DNA of 64,000 nt from Sepiola atlantica (lineage: Eukaryota; Mollusca; Cephalopoda; Sepiida; Sepiolidae), in assembly GCA_963556195.1 (NCBI GenBank), contig OY744517.1:85475214-85539213 (forward strand). Direction: 5' to 3'. Every line of letters starts with the position of its first letter. Position 1 is the stretch's first letter. A program made the position numbers and the translations under genes. This document shows positions 53,497 through 64,000 of the stretch, in pieces. The notes under the pieces were generated by a model, which worked only from the letters and a program-made list of their open reading frames with translations, had not been told where the DNA came from and made no database searches.

Positions 53497-56275
53497 ATAA
53501 ATCAAGTAAAGTATTAGTCTGTAATTGATAAATTTTATTCAACCTATAAATGTAACTGCTTCAGGTACTATTCCTCTGTGTCAGATTGCACCTGGAAGTA
53601 GTGTCAACTAAAGGCTCACTTCACACTCCCCAAAACTTTCACATTAGGGTCTCACTACCGGATACTCTTTAAGATCATACCCAGGACTAATACCTAATAT
53701 AAACAATTCATTGTATATGATTAATTGAACACAAGTTGCTAGTTCATATGAATGTTTGGAAATTATGTGTTCATACGTTTCACAATGGTATCAGTATATA
53801 ATTTAATACAATAGAGACGATATCATTTCAACTTGGCACAGTTATTTTCATAGTCTGCAATGGTATCCATAAGGCCAATTAAACACTCCCTTCTTTAGGT
53901 TCAGAGGTAGGCAGTGCCAGTTCTTTATTTTCAACAGAAAATGGATGCAAGATCTGACAATGTGGAAGTTAAATCAATAAACAAGAAAAATATAATGGAA
54001 TTCTTATGTGGATGTCTGTCTCTATTAACGTTCTGTTATATGATCCGCTTCGTTTTAGGAATACAGTAGACCAAGGTAATATGAACGTGCATATATTTAT
54101 GCAGCATATGCACATACATTAGAGCTCACGAATTCGAAGGATTTGTTGCTAATTTCAAGGTAGACAATACATAGCTACAGCAGTATCGAAAAATATGCTT
54201 CCCAAAGTCAATTCCATCAAGAAAGAAAATTTTCCACACACTTAGAAGATGAAATGTTTTATTAATACAAAGATTGAAACAATAATCATCGAATGCAACA
54301 AATGATTAATCGATTTGAGATTATTAATTTTTAATTGGAGTTTTTTTTATATTATTTTAACTCTGCCTTCCGAGGACGGCGAAAACTAATTAAAATATAC
54401 ATTATTGTTATAGAATTTAAGGAGTATACGTGGATGTTCCATACTAATATTATGTATTTTGGAGACTAAATAACCTAGTAAGAGAAGTTACGGTTTCAAC
54501 TTAGCGCAAAGCATTATTCTTCATAATTACAATTGAGTTCGCTCAGTAATCGGTAATGTAAACATATATAAAACCATTACGACTTCACTTACATTCGTGG
54601 TGAGTGAAGATTTGAACATACTATAGGAATTTTGGAAACGCAATTTGTATTAGGATTTTTATTATGACATAACAACGGACAATTAAAATAAATAAGCTTT
54701 TAAAAATATGTCAGATAAACAAATAATATTTGCAAAATATTCAATTTGATAATAAAGCAAAGAATGTAGACGCAAGTGATGCAATTATACAGAGACAGAG
54801 TAGACAGAGTAGACAGAGTGTGTTTGCTAAGCCAAATAAATTCAAGCAGACATCGTAAGCGTAGTACTCTCTCAAAAAAGGCAGGAACGAAGTTTCAAGA
54901 TTATTATGACTCGCATTGCTCGCATCAATAAAACAAAGAGGACCCCCACAACCACTACCAAAAACGAATTTATACTCATTTCCACTCTTTTAAAGTTGTA
55001 CACACTACTAATAGTCAACAAATTGGTTTAACCAGTAAATACAATATAACAAGCAACAAATAAGCCGCAGCAGGTTGTAGTATTTCGTCACACACCAATC
55101 AAAATGTGTTGTTTAGTTTTCATTTATCCATATATTATTGTTATGTTACAATAGTGAAGTAACACACAGATTAGAAAAATATGTCCATATAGATAACAAG
55201 CTACACAAAATTATCCATAGAAATAATATTAAATTCGATTATCGTTGTATTTAACATAATAAAAACTAATTAATAATAATAATAATAATGGTAGTAACAG
55301 TACTAATAACGATATCGGTAATGGTAATAGTAGCAACAGCATTATTAGTGATAATAACAATACCCATTTATGTAATTGTAGAATCAAAACCAATTGTTCA
55401 TTGATGAATAAATATTTAACACTTTAATATATAAAGCAACTGTGAACCACAATATTAATAATGAAGATAAAGTATACATAGGAGCTACAGTTACCCATTT
55501 AAGAGTAGATATACTTATCATAGGATGACATTTAAAAATGAAAAATATTAAAATAGTACATTATCTAAATATATATGGGAACAAAAAATTATGTTTAGAG
55601 GAACAAAATCAAATTATAAACTTGCAAATCCAAATCAAATTATTAAACTTAAAACAATAATATTTAACCAAATGCAGACACATAAATAAATATTTGCTTG
55701 ATTATTTTGTTTAATAAAGATGTAAATAAGTACATAATAAAATAAGCAAATAATCATAAATCATCTAAATATATTACATGTAGTTGTATATATATTTTCA
55801 CGCCGTAACTAACTCTCAAGTATCTTATAATTTTAAATACAAGTGAGTAGGACACTTTGTTCGTAAGAAAACAAATTATTTATAATTTAAATAGAAAACA
55901 AAATAACAATTGTAAACACAAATATGTAGAACTCTTTATCCATAGTGTTTCATGTTTAGAACAAGAACAAGTAGTATTTGTGATAACTTAGATCGAAAAA
56001 CAAATCCCCCTGTAATTAAGTCTAACATTATTTTAAATATAAGTAGTAAGTATGAATCTTTATCCATACATTTCAAATTGAATTACAAAGTAAAGATAAC
56101 TTTTTGAGCTAGTATCATGCCAAATAATTTCTTTGAAATTGGCGTTGACATTTAATATTAAAATTCGATTCTGGTTAGTTTTGAGCTCACTTTCAAATGT
56201 GTGTGTGCCAGGAATACACTTCTGACGATCGGATTTACCATGAAACTGCATGAAAAGATTTTATTTTTTAAATTA
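53497..56275. other. No gene recognised
   Basis: 2.8 kb of AT-rich sequence without supported coding, RNA or repeat features. Minor: AGACAGAGT tandem at 54790-54818 and (AAT)n at ~55270-55290. Confidence 0.5.
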
Positions 56276-56277
56276 TA

Positions 56278-56395
56278 TAACAACAACAACAACAACACCA
56301 CCACCACCAACAACAACAACAACAACAACAACAACACCACCACCACCACCACCACCACCACCACCACAACTACCACCAACAACAAAAACAACAAC

Positions 56396-56447
<52 letters not shown>

Positions 56448-56449
56448 TA
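56278..56449. repeat. Compound (CAA)n(CAC)n(AAT)n microsatellite
   Basis: Three trinucleotide blocks in succession; low-complexity frames (polyN, polyT, polyP, polyI) are artefacts. Confidence 0.98.
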
Positions 56450-56736
56450 TACTAGAAAATATGTGACCTGTTACGTCATGCATTGAGCTCAGGTCGGATT
56501 GTTTGAATCAGGTAAAAGCTATTATTAGCAAAAAAAAAAATTCTACCACAGGAGAAAGTAATACATTGGGGAATAGCCTTCTAGGACTGAACCATATCTA
56601 ATTCAGATGAAACTTTTGCAAACCAAATTCTAGAATCAGAATGAGCCAGAGATTCCCCGGTTGGTATTAAAAGAAAAGATGGAAAAAAGCAACAACATTT
56701 TCAATTGTCTAGCATAGTAACTAACATTACCAAATT

Positions 56737-56907
56737 CTTTTTTTTTTTTTTTTTAACATAGTTCACCCCAAACAAGGCAGGCCGCCACTGTAGACGTAAG
56801 GGGCTACTGAGAAAAAGAAAAGGGGAGAAGGTAGGGGTGGTCAACCTAGATTGGGATCAGCACAGCGAGGTGTCTGTTTACATTAGTTTTAAACTTCTGC
56901 ATGTCTG
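56737..56907 (-). pseudogene. LINE 3' UTR fragment, part 1
   Basis: Minus-strand 3' end of the 1.6-kb/35.8-kb LINE family, from the tail (T run on plus) through GCCGCCACTGTAGACGTAAG to CTGCATGTCTG, where the solo LTR interrupts it. Confidence 0.9.
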
Positions 56908-58046
56908 TGTTGCATAACCACTGAAATTAAACGTCACGAGAAGCAAAGGGGGGGAGAGAGCTTATTTATTACTACAGGCAGAAATCCTTCCGACTGAGGC
57001 AGTTCTCCAAAACCACCTCAACAGTTCGCTATTACATCCTCTCCGGCCGAAAATAACGCGAAATGTTCACGAGAGGATTAATAGTGATTTCAATCTTTTT
57101 TCTTAATACTTCTGATGATACAATTTTCATAGAGATTCTCATAGTCATTCTTTAAGCAAACATGTTTCTCAGTAATTTTAACACATTTTGGAGAGTCATT
57201 TTTCAACAGGGACCTTAAACACACTTTTCTTAAGAGTCATTTAAACAGATTTCTAAACACATTTTTCAAGAGTCCAAAAGTCACTTTGAAACACAGTTTC
57301 CAGATATTTTACATTATAAGAAAGTTACCTTTGTAGATCTCGTTCGTCGCTGGCCCTCGTCTTGTTACTGGCTGTGATCGCCGCGCGGCACCTGTTTTTG
57401 TGGGCAAACTCTATCTTTAAGCGGAGGACAAAGACACTCGAAGTCGGATTTTCTGAGAGATTTCTTTTGTTCTTTTTATTTCATGCTTTCATTCGAGTGG
57501 AGGGGTTTCCATTATTGGTTCTTCATTCACATCTTCTTAAGTTCGTACTGTGTGGGACGTTAGACGCTGTTAGTTTTTCTTAGTAGCTTTGGCCCATATC
57601 TCTTCGATTCACACCCGAGCTCTTGCGTTCGAGAGCTACCTCATCTGCATGCGCTCGCCACAAGCTTCCATGGTGATCTCTTAGAGGTACAGCCCTTATC
57701 GCGAGCGATTACATTCTTGGGAAAACTTCGCTCGCTTTTTTCGAAACGACGTTGTCGCTTCGAGCTCCCATGGCAGACTCATTCTAAAAAGCTAAGTTCT
57801 TGTTCTCCGTGGTGACGTAATCATCATTCCCACACACGAGATGGGGACAAAAACGACTCACTCTGATCTCTGACTCAAAGGTCACGTCAGGTGTCTAAAT
57901 TTATTATGACTATTCTTGGATCAAACTCTTCTCTGAACTCACTTCTGAGTCCAGAAACAAAACCTATTTTTCAATAACAAAATTAGCTATTTGATACTAG
58001 TTAACCTACTGTGCCTTGCATAATGGGGCCCTACAATACTGTAACA
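56908..58046. mobile_element. Solo LTR nested in a LINE fragment
   Basis: 1139 bp starting TGTTGCATAACC and ending ACTGTAACA, flanked by TCTG at 56904-56907 and 58047-58050. Removing it plus one TCTG restores GCATG-TCTG-TACTGTTGGG, exactly the uninterrupted sequence of the LINE copy at ~19705. Ends and 4-bp duplication fit Ty3- or retrovirus-type LTRs. Its start resembles family L1. The 73-codon frame at 57362 has no recognisable domain. Confidence 0.85.
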
Positions 58047-58095
58047 TCTGTACTGTTGGGGAAACAGGGGGCAGGGAGGGAGTTCCAGTTCTATT
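58047..58095 (-). pseudogene. LINE 3' UTR fragment, part 2
   Basis: TCTGTACTGTTGGGGAAACA and GGGAGTTCCAG continue the LINE C-terminal/3' region after the LTR; truncated at ~58095. Confidence 0.85.
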
Positions 58096-58645
<550 letters not shown>

Positions 58646-58674
58646 ATTAATTGTTTAAGACTGATAGGGCGTTA

Positions 58675-58675
<1 letters not shown>

Positions 58676-58733
<58 letters not shown>
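58676..58733. repeat. (TA)n microsatellite
   Basis: Pure TA run. Confidence 0.98.
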
Positions 58734-58734
<1 letters not shown>

Positions 58735-58739
<5 letters not shown>

Positions 58740-59240
58740 GTTACGTTGCATGATTCTATCCCCTGTGAGATCAAATCCTATTTAAAATAACACTACTTAT
58801 CTTTACATTAATACGAGGCATTTCTCTTGTGTAAAAAGCGTGATCGGATCGATGGCCTAATAGTTACAAAACCAGGGTCCATAATAAGTGGATTTGGGGT
58901 TTGAATCGTTCGACCCGCGATATGGTTACGTAATTCCATACTGACGAGCTTAAGATAAAAAAAAAACGCGAAACATATATATGTATATATGTCTCCCGTC
59001 TATGGATATAAACATATTTATTTATTAATAATAATTCATATATATATATTGATCATGTCTATGATAATCTCAGGAGTAAACGTGGGGGCCTCTGTGTAGC
59101 TTAATTGCCATAAATATATTTTCATAACTTACTACCTAGCTCTACTTACGTATCGAGCACTGTTGAAGTAAATAGTGAAACTTGATAATTGATACATAAA
59201 TAATTATATCTCCTTATAACATTTGATGTGGATACATGAA
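58735..59240. other. No gene recognised
   Basis: A tRNA-like pairing of box A/B resemblance near 58855-58935 is too weak to call. Confidence 0.45.
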
Positions 59241-59243
59241 ATA

Positions 59244-59281
<38 letters not shown>
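59244..59281. repeat. (TA)n microsatellite
   Basis: Left TA flank of the 59282-59637 segment. Confidence 0.98.
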
Positions 59282-59283
<2 letters not shown>

Positions 59284-59387
59284 TTTTTTACACGAACTTT
59301 TTTACACGAACTTTTTTTCACTATCCATTTTTTAATATTTTTTCAAATGTTGAATTTTGGCTTCTCCACTGCTAACTTATCTATCTA

Positions 59388-59445
59388 TATAATTCCTCTG
59401 ATGATAAGATTTCGATCTTTGAAAAGCCTTGGCTTAAGTAAAGAA
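59388..59445 (+). ncRNA. Hammerhead-like motif with UUCG loop
   Basis: CTGATGA (59398-59404), stem II AAGAT-TTCG-ATCTT (59406-59419) with a T-T opposition at its base, GAAA (59421-59424), then AAGC-CTTG-GCTT as a stem III hairpin, then A. Flanking TTCCT/AGTAA could give a weak stem I. All core boxes are present in order; the T-T pair at stem II base and weak stem I argue against full activity. Confidence 0.35.
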
Positions 59446-59636
59446 TAATAAAAATACTTTTATTACAGAATATACCTTGAATTGAACAATTGAAGTTTGA
59501 AATAAATCTGGACATTCGTACATGTTTATCACTCTTCTTTCATCTATCTTTATAATTGCTCTATCTCGTATATTGAGCTTAAACCATTTCACTATAGGTT
59601 CTATCTACTAAAAGTTTACTTTTAGTTTCATATTTG

Positions 59637-59637
<1 letters not shown>

Positions 59638-59676
<39 letters not shown>
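59638..59676. repeat. (TA)n microsatellite
   Basis: Right TA flank of the 59282-59637 segment; preceded by the hairpin CTAAAAGTTTACTTTTAG. Confidence 0.98.
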
Positions 59677-59679
<3 letters not shown>

Positions 59680-59681
<2 letters not shown>

Positions 59682-60699
59682 GAGAGGGGTGAGGGCACAA
59701 GATCTTGCACACATATCTTGCAGAAATATATGCCGAGCTCGTTGCAATTTTCTTTTCAAAGTGTAGCTTAACTAATTCGGCAATCTTTTGAAAGCTGATA
59801 AGGCTGTAGTGAACACACACTTAGCAGCTTTTCTTTCTGATGATAATAAGAATAGAATAAAAACAGGTAATCAAATCAGAATGAAAAAAGAAGCAAAAAA
59901 AGCAATCGTTGCAACATGATGTCAAACGTATTGACTTTCTCTCTCGGCACGAAAATCTCATTTAATTTTTCACCCTAACCCTCCGTGTTTACACTGGCCC
60001 TTTTTTCTTTACAGATTGGAAACAAAACTCTTTAATTGCCCCTAACAACAAAAACGCAACCACTCGCTCGTGTTTACCCAAAGTAATTTTTAGCAGTTAG
60101 GTTGATCACATGCCAAGTCGTTGAGAAAGCACATCAACAAAGTTACCAGCCATTATAATGCGTGAGGCTTGAATGGATTAGCTCATGGGAGACTTACTCA
60201 ATCATCAGTGAACTGTTTAAGCAAGTATGAATTACGGGAAATAAAACATTACTGAACAGAAATTGTCTGAGTTTATCATAGACAGGATCATATAAACTAT
60301 CAACAAATAGATAGAAACATATATCTAAATGAATAAATGCGAAGTTTTTTTTAATTTATCCTAACTATATTTATATCAAAACACATTAGGTTTACTTAAT
60401 TCAATCTCAACAATAAAGTAAAGTCGATCTGCCCCGTCTTCAGACATAATAGCTTAATAATGCGTGTTTTCAGAATTTATGCATTCATTTTGTCTTCTTT
60501 CATATTTATTAATATTTATTTTCTCCGGATTATCAGACTCTCTATAATAAACCTTCTATAGAGAATGAGGCTGGCATTTTTACTCACTACTATTTCTTTA
60601 CTCTCACCGCTACCCGAAACACCGGGTCCTTTCTCAATAGAAGGGCATTTTAGTTAAATCATCTAAATTATTTCCTTTTTCTCCTTTCTTTTTTATTAT
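59680..60699. other. No feature recognised
   Basis: AT-rich, no supported gene. Confidence 0.5.
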
Positions 60700-60778
60700 T
60701 ATTTTTTTTATGGAAATCGCTCCAGACAAAGCATGAAGTCACTTGATGCAAGGAGCTAACAGGAACGAAATATAATTA

Positions 60779-61090
60779 TCACAAAGACAGGAGATGCCTA
60801 TTGGCATCAGTCTTGAAAAGATCAAAGCTATAGGTAGGAGGAAAACAATAAACAGGAAGAGAGTTCCACAACCCTGCAGTTCTTGGAAAGAAACTACTGG
60901 AATAGGAAGCTGTATTATAATGAGGTATCAAAACAGTGAATTGATGGAGACCACTAGACCAACGAGTCAAACGAGCGGGAACAAAAGAAGCCAGGAATAG
61001 ATCACATAATTCTGAAGAACACATGCTATAATAGTATTTATAGAAAAGACTGAGACTAGCAACATCATGTATGTGAGAGAGAGGGTTCAA
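60779..61090 (-). pseudogene. LINE RT C-terminus
   Basis: Open for 103 codons: HIHDVASLSLFYKYYYSMCS, HQFTVLIPHYN, SFFPRTAGLWNSLP, FKTDANRHLLSL. Same organisation as the C-terminus of the plus-strand LINE at 35.3-35.7 kb. Confidence 0.88.
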
Positions 61091-61382
61091 AGAAGTGTGT
61101 GGCCAATCAAATTACAGATAGTTTTCTGCACCTTATCAAAAACCCTCAAATGAGACAGAGATTCACCATCCCAAATATGACGAGAGTACTCCATACATGG
61201 CCTGATAGTATGTTTGTAGAGATAGAGAATAGTCTCAGGAAATTGTTTGGAGCGATAAGGAGAATCGGCTTTATGAGAAGCAGAAAGAGCAATGGATCTA
61301 ATGTATGAACTCCAAAAAAGATTTGATGAGAGAGAAAGACCAAGAAGTTACAGAGTCGATTGCTCTTCAAGGACAGAGCCAT

Positions 61383-61715
61383 CTATGAGAATCTCAGGAA
61401 GAAAAGGAACACGCCTACGATTGAAAGATACAAGCTGAGTCTTAACAGGATAAAACGAAACAAACATTCTGTACCCCAATCCATAACTGAACCCAGGTTA
61501 AGCTCTAGATCAGCTGCATATTTCAACTGATCCGAGAGAGATGGGCAAGAAATCACACCAGAATAGAGAGTGGTATAACTAGCATATATGTTAATTTTCT
61601 TAACAATATTCTCTGGAAGATCATTTATATAGAGAAGAAACAGTGTTGTGCCTAGATTAGAGCCTTGAGGAACACCAGCATTGATAGGAAACGAGAGTGA
61701 AGAGACACCATCCAA
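61383..61715 (-). pseudogene. LINE RT palm with lost catalytic aspartates
   Basis: Open for 110 codons. INAGVPQGSNLGTTLFLLYI is the well-kept PQG motif. The catalytic box, normally (Y/F)ADD, reads YASYTTLYS at about 61590-61560, so both aspartates are gone. The upstream box FDISKAFD is also changed (LDILKAFN). Confidence 0.85.
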
Positions 61716-62479
61716 AGTTACTCACAAGCTTCAACTAGAAAGAAAAAACCTAATAATGTCATGAACCTCACCACCGGTACTATAACCCTGAAGTTTGTGT
61801 AGAAGACCAGAACGCCACACTCTGTTGAACGCCTTCAAAATGTCAAGCGCTCTACTGTCTCCTGAATTATCCATAAACCGACAGATCTGCTCAGTTACAA
61901 CAGTCAAAAGATCAGCAGTTGAACGAAAACCACGAAAACCATACTGAACATCACTAAAGAGGCCCAGACTTTTCAGAAAATGAACAAGCTTGCCGTTGAT
62001 CAACCGTCCAAAAACTTTGCTCATAACAAAGAGATGATTAACAGGACGCTACTTAGATAAATCAGACCGATCACCAGCATTTTTAAAGATAGGGACAACG
62101 GAGGTCTCTTTTCAACAAGAACGGAAACAGGACTTAAACAAACAGAGATTGAATAATTTAGAGAAGATAGAAGAAAGTTCAGGAGCACAACGCTTGAGAA
62201 CAAGAACAGGAACTGAATCAGGACCGGAAGCCTTAGACTGGTCAAGATCAGAAATAACCACCTTTGGAGTGATACTGACAGAATCAATATTGCCTACATA
62301 ATACAATAGCTTTTAAATATATACAAAGATCGCTCACTTTTAAGATTAACGGAATATCATTCGGCCACTCTCAATACCTGTTGCTTAGACGTTCTGGTTT
62401 AACGGATTACTTTTTAACGAACAGATAAATGCCGACATCTGCTTTCAGACGCAAGTACATTTTTGACGTTCGAACTTTA

Positions 62480-63060
62480 GTAGAAAACTAAAAAACAGTT
62501 TATTTGGGAATATTCTGTATTGGATACGTTATTAGAACACAATTTCCGATATAAAATATTTAAATACAAATACACAAGAAAACATTGATTTATTTTGACT
62601 TACTTTCTACGAATAAAAAAAATTAGACTATTTACAAAACTAAACAATTTCAAAATTATTTTCTACTATTATTTGTGGAAAATCCTGTTCGCCAACCAAA
62701 AATTTTAATTGCCTCAGTCTAGAACGAGTTCTTAAGCAGAATGTAAAACAATTTCTTCGGGAATATTATGCATTGGTTACGTTATTAAAACAGTATTTTC
62801 ATTAGAAATTATTTTAAAAGTATTTTCAAACAAACAAGGAAACATTGATTAAAAACAAACAAAAACATTGGTTTTCGATATCATTTATGGGAAATCCCGT
62901 TCTTCAAACAAACTAAAAATTGCTTCAGTCTACAATGATTTCTTCTCAAGTGGAATAACAAACAATTTATTCGGGAATATTATGTATTGGCTACGTTATT
63001 AAAAATATATTTTCATTATAAATTATTTATAATGCCTTTTCAAACAAACAAGAAATCCCA
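62480..63060. repeat. Degenerate tandem repeat, three units of ~215-255 bp
   Basis: GGGAATATT(C/A)TG.ATTGG.TACGTTATTA begins units at ~62504, 62759 and 62974; each continues to AACAAACAAGAAA-like sequence. Confidence 0.85.
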
Positions 63061-64000
63061 AACAACATAAAAATTCTCCGTACCGAACCCAAATTTTGTT
63101 GGGATTAAAATAATCCTGTAAATAAAGTTCAATTCTCACACGTGAGAATGGGGTAACAATGTGCAGATAAATCATCAAAAGAGAGATATAAGACGAAAGC
63201 CCGAGAGAAGGAACACACAAGACTAGAATGCAGTTTCACAGCAAAGGTGGAGTGATAGAATATTTACAACAGAGTTTTCAAAGTTCAGTTAGGCATAATG
63301 AATTTGAGAGGGGGTTTGCGAAAACGTGGTTCGCGATAACTTATCTGTATAGAGTTCCGGTAACTGCGGGAGGTCATGATCTGTGACTGTCGTCGTTGGC
63401 TGTTGTCACTGAGGATGCCAGCTGATGTATTGCTGACTTGAGCGGAGCTGTCGAACAAGGCGGGAAACCGTGTGCAAGGGTTTTTAAGGGCTGGCTCACA
63501 TGACACCTAAGGGAATAGGGGTTGCAATGCTTGGCAGCCAATCCGTGAGGGGGGGGGGGGGGGCTTAAATAAATTCCAACAATTTTTCTGTAAGTAATTC
63601 AGGTGATTGAAATAGCTCCTACTTAAAACTATAGAGGGGGAGCCCAGTCACCCAAAACGGAGAGGAATCTATTTTGTATGATTTTAAACAATAAATACTG
63701 ATTTAACAGATCCTATTTTAAGCACCTAAATTACTCACAGTGAAATGAGTTCTTTTATGATTTTTCTTTTTACAATCGATACTCTTATATTTATTATCAT
63801 TAAATTAAATCATTATCATATATTGTTCCCAGTCATATAAATTTACCGTAAAATGATCATCCACTTCTAGACAAAAATACAAATGACCGCGAGCGATTAA
63901 AACATTGAATTATTCGATTTTCAAGGCATTATATAATAATTTAGAACTTTATTTCATCACAATAAAGACAAGTTAAGTCTAATAATCAATGTTGGCCCAA
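63061..64000. other. No gene recognised
   Basis: 63130-63540 is somewhat GC-richer with a poly-G run at 63549-63563; it may be part of an unrecognised repeat. The rest is AT-rich. Confidence 0.45.

Larger units (their letters stand above)
60700..62310 (-). mobile_element. 5'-truncated LINE, minus strand
   Basis: Minus-strand reading: KASGPDSVPVLVLKRCAPEL (62240 region), GRLINGKLVHFLKSLGLFSD and VQYGFRGFRSTADLLTVV, LDILKAFNRVWRSGLL, then NAGVPQGSNLGTTLFLLYIN, the catalytic-box position, FDKVQKTICNLIG-like thumb, and RWSSGLHQFTVLIPHYNTAS.. SFFPRTAGLWNSLPV, FKTDANRHLLSL-stop. The 3' tail carries GGAGCGATTTCCAT and A-rich sequence. Endonuclease is absent; at least four frame breaks. Related to, but a different family from, the 31.5-35.8 kb LINE. 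Confidence 0.9.

Noticed and set aside
56201..56486. Asn-, Thr- and Pro-rich frames
   Set aside because: Produced by (CAA)n(CAC)n(AAT)n; no conserved flanking protein sequence.
57362..57583. Open frame inside the solo LTR
   Set aside because: Short, no homology, and wholly within a non-coding LTR.
58848..58940. tRNA-like sequence with weak box A and box B
   Set aside because: Box B is imperfect (GGTTTGAATCG), and acceptor and anticodon stems do not pair.

Overview
The window reads as animal nuclear DNA that is AT-rich, gene-poor and repeat-dense. I found no intact protein-coding host gene. The signs of a metazoan genome are decayed non-LTR retrotransposons with animal-type endonuclease and reverse transcriptase motifs, mariner and hAT DNA elements, solo LTRs, 5S rRNA-, U2 snRNA- and tRNA-derived sequences, and very many long (TA)n tracts. 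The mix of repeats suggests a lophotrochozoan, most likely a cephalopod mollusc. That is an inference from general repeat character; no gene in the window identifies the species.

Layout. 0-9 kb: a hairpin-like foldback joined to a 21-bp minisatellite, a tRNA-Arg-like relic, the 3' end of a LINE, a retroposon whose 5' head matches U2 snRNA, a tandem duplication carrying a (TA)n expansion, a TIR element between two (TA)n arrays, and a decayed unidentified coding remnant. 9.3-11.3 kb: a 2-kb AT minisatellite. It lies between two inverted copies of a ~540-bp repeat (7768-8299 and 15113-15655). 13-21 kb: a 127-bp tandem module with a 14-bp target-site duplication, two foldback elements, three minus-strand LINE fragments, a tRNA-Asp-like sequence and a hAT element. 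22-25 kb: a LINE tail, a full-length diverged 5S rRNA-like sequence, a tRNA-like sequence and a coiled-coil coding remnant. 25.8-28.5 kb: a chain of TIR elements, each between (TA)n tracts, with a solo LTR inserted in the last tract. 31.5-35.8 kb: the largest element, a mosaic plus-strand LINE with endonuclease and reverse transcriptase remnants, internal duplications and an interruption. 36-43 kb: LTR-retroelement RNase H remnant, a mariner-type MITE, a mariner transposase remnant, RTE-like LINE tails, and 16-bp and 24-bp minisatellites. 44-51 kb: a second hAT copy with a perfect 8-bp target duplication, a second copy of the U2-headed element's body, a thrice-repeated segment around a GACA-containing minisatellite, and a TIR element carrying telomere-like repeats. 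51-64 kb: trinucleotide arrays, a solo LTR inverted relative to its 27.7-kb relative, a solo LTR nested in a LINE tail, a hammerhead-like motif between TA arrays, and a minus-strand LINE whose catalytic motif has decayed.

Nothing here works as an operon or pathway. The story is of transposon activity: insertions inside insertions, foldbacks, tandem expansion, and RNA-polymerase-III-type and snRNA-type heads recruited into retroposons. The observations most worth following are the U2-headed retroposon with 35-bp flanking repeats, the 5S-like sequence, the TA-flanked TIR elements that carry hammerhead-like cores, and the microsatellite-targeting chain at 25.8-28.5 kb.
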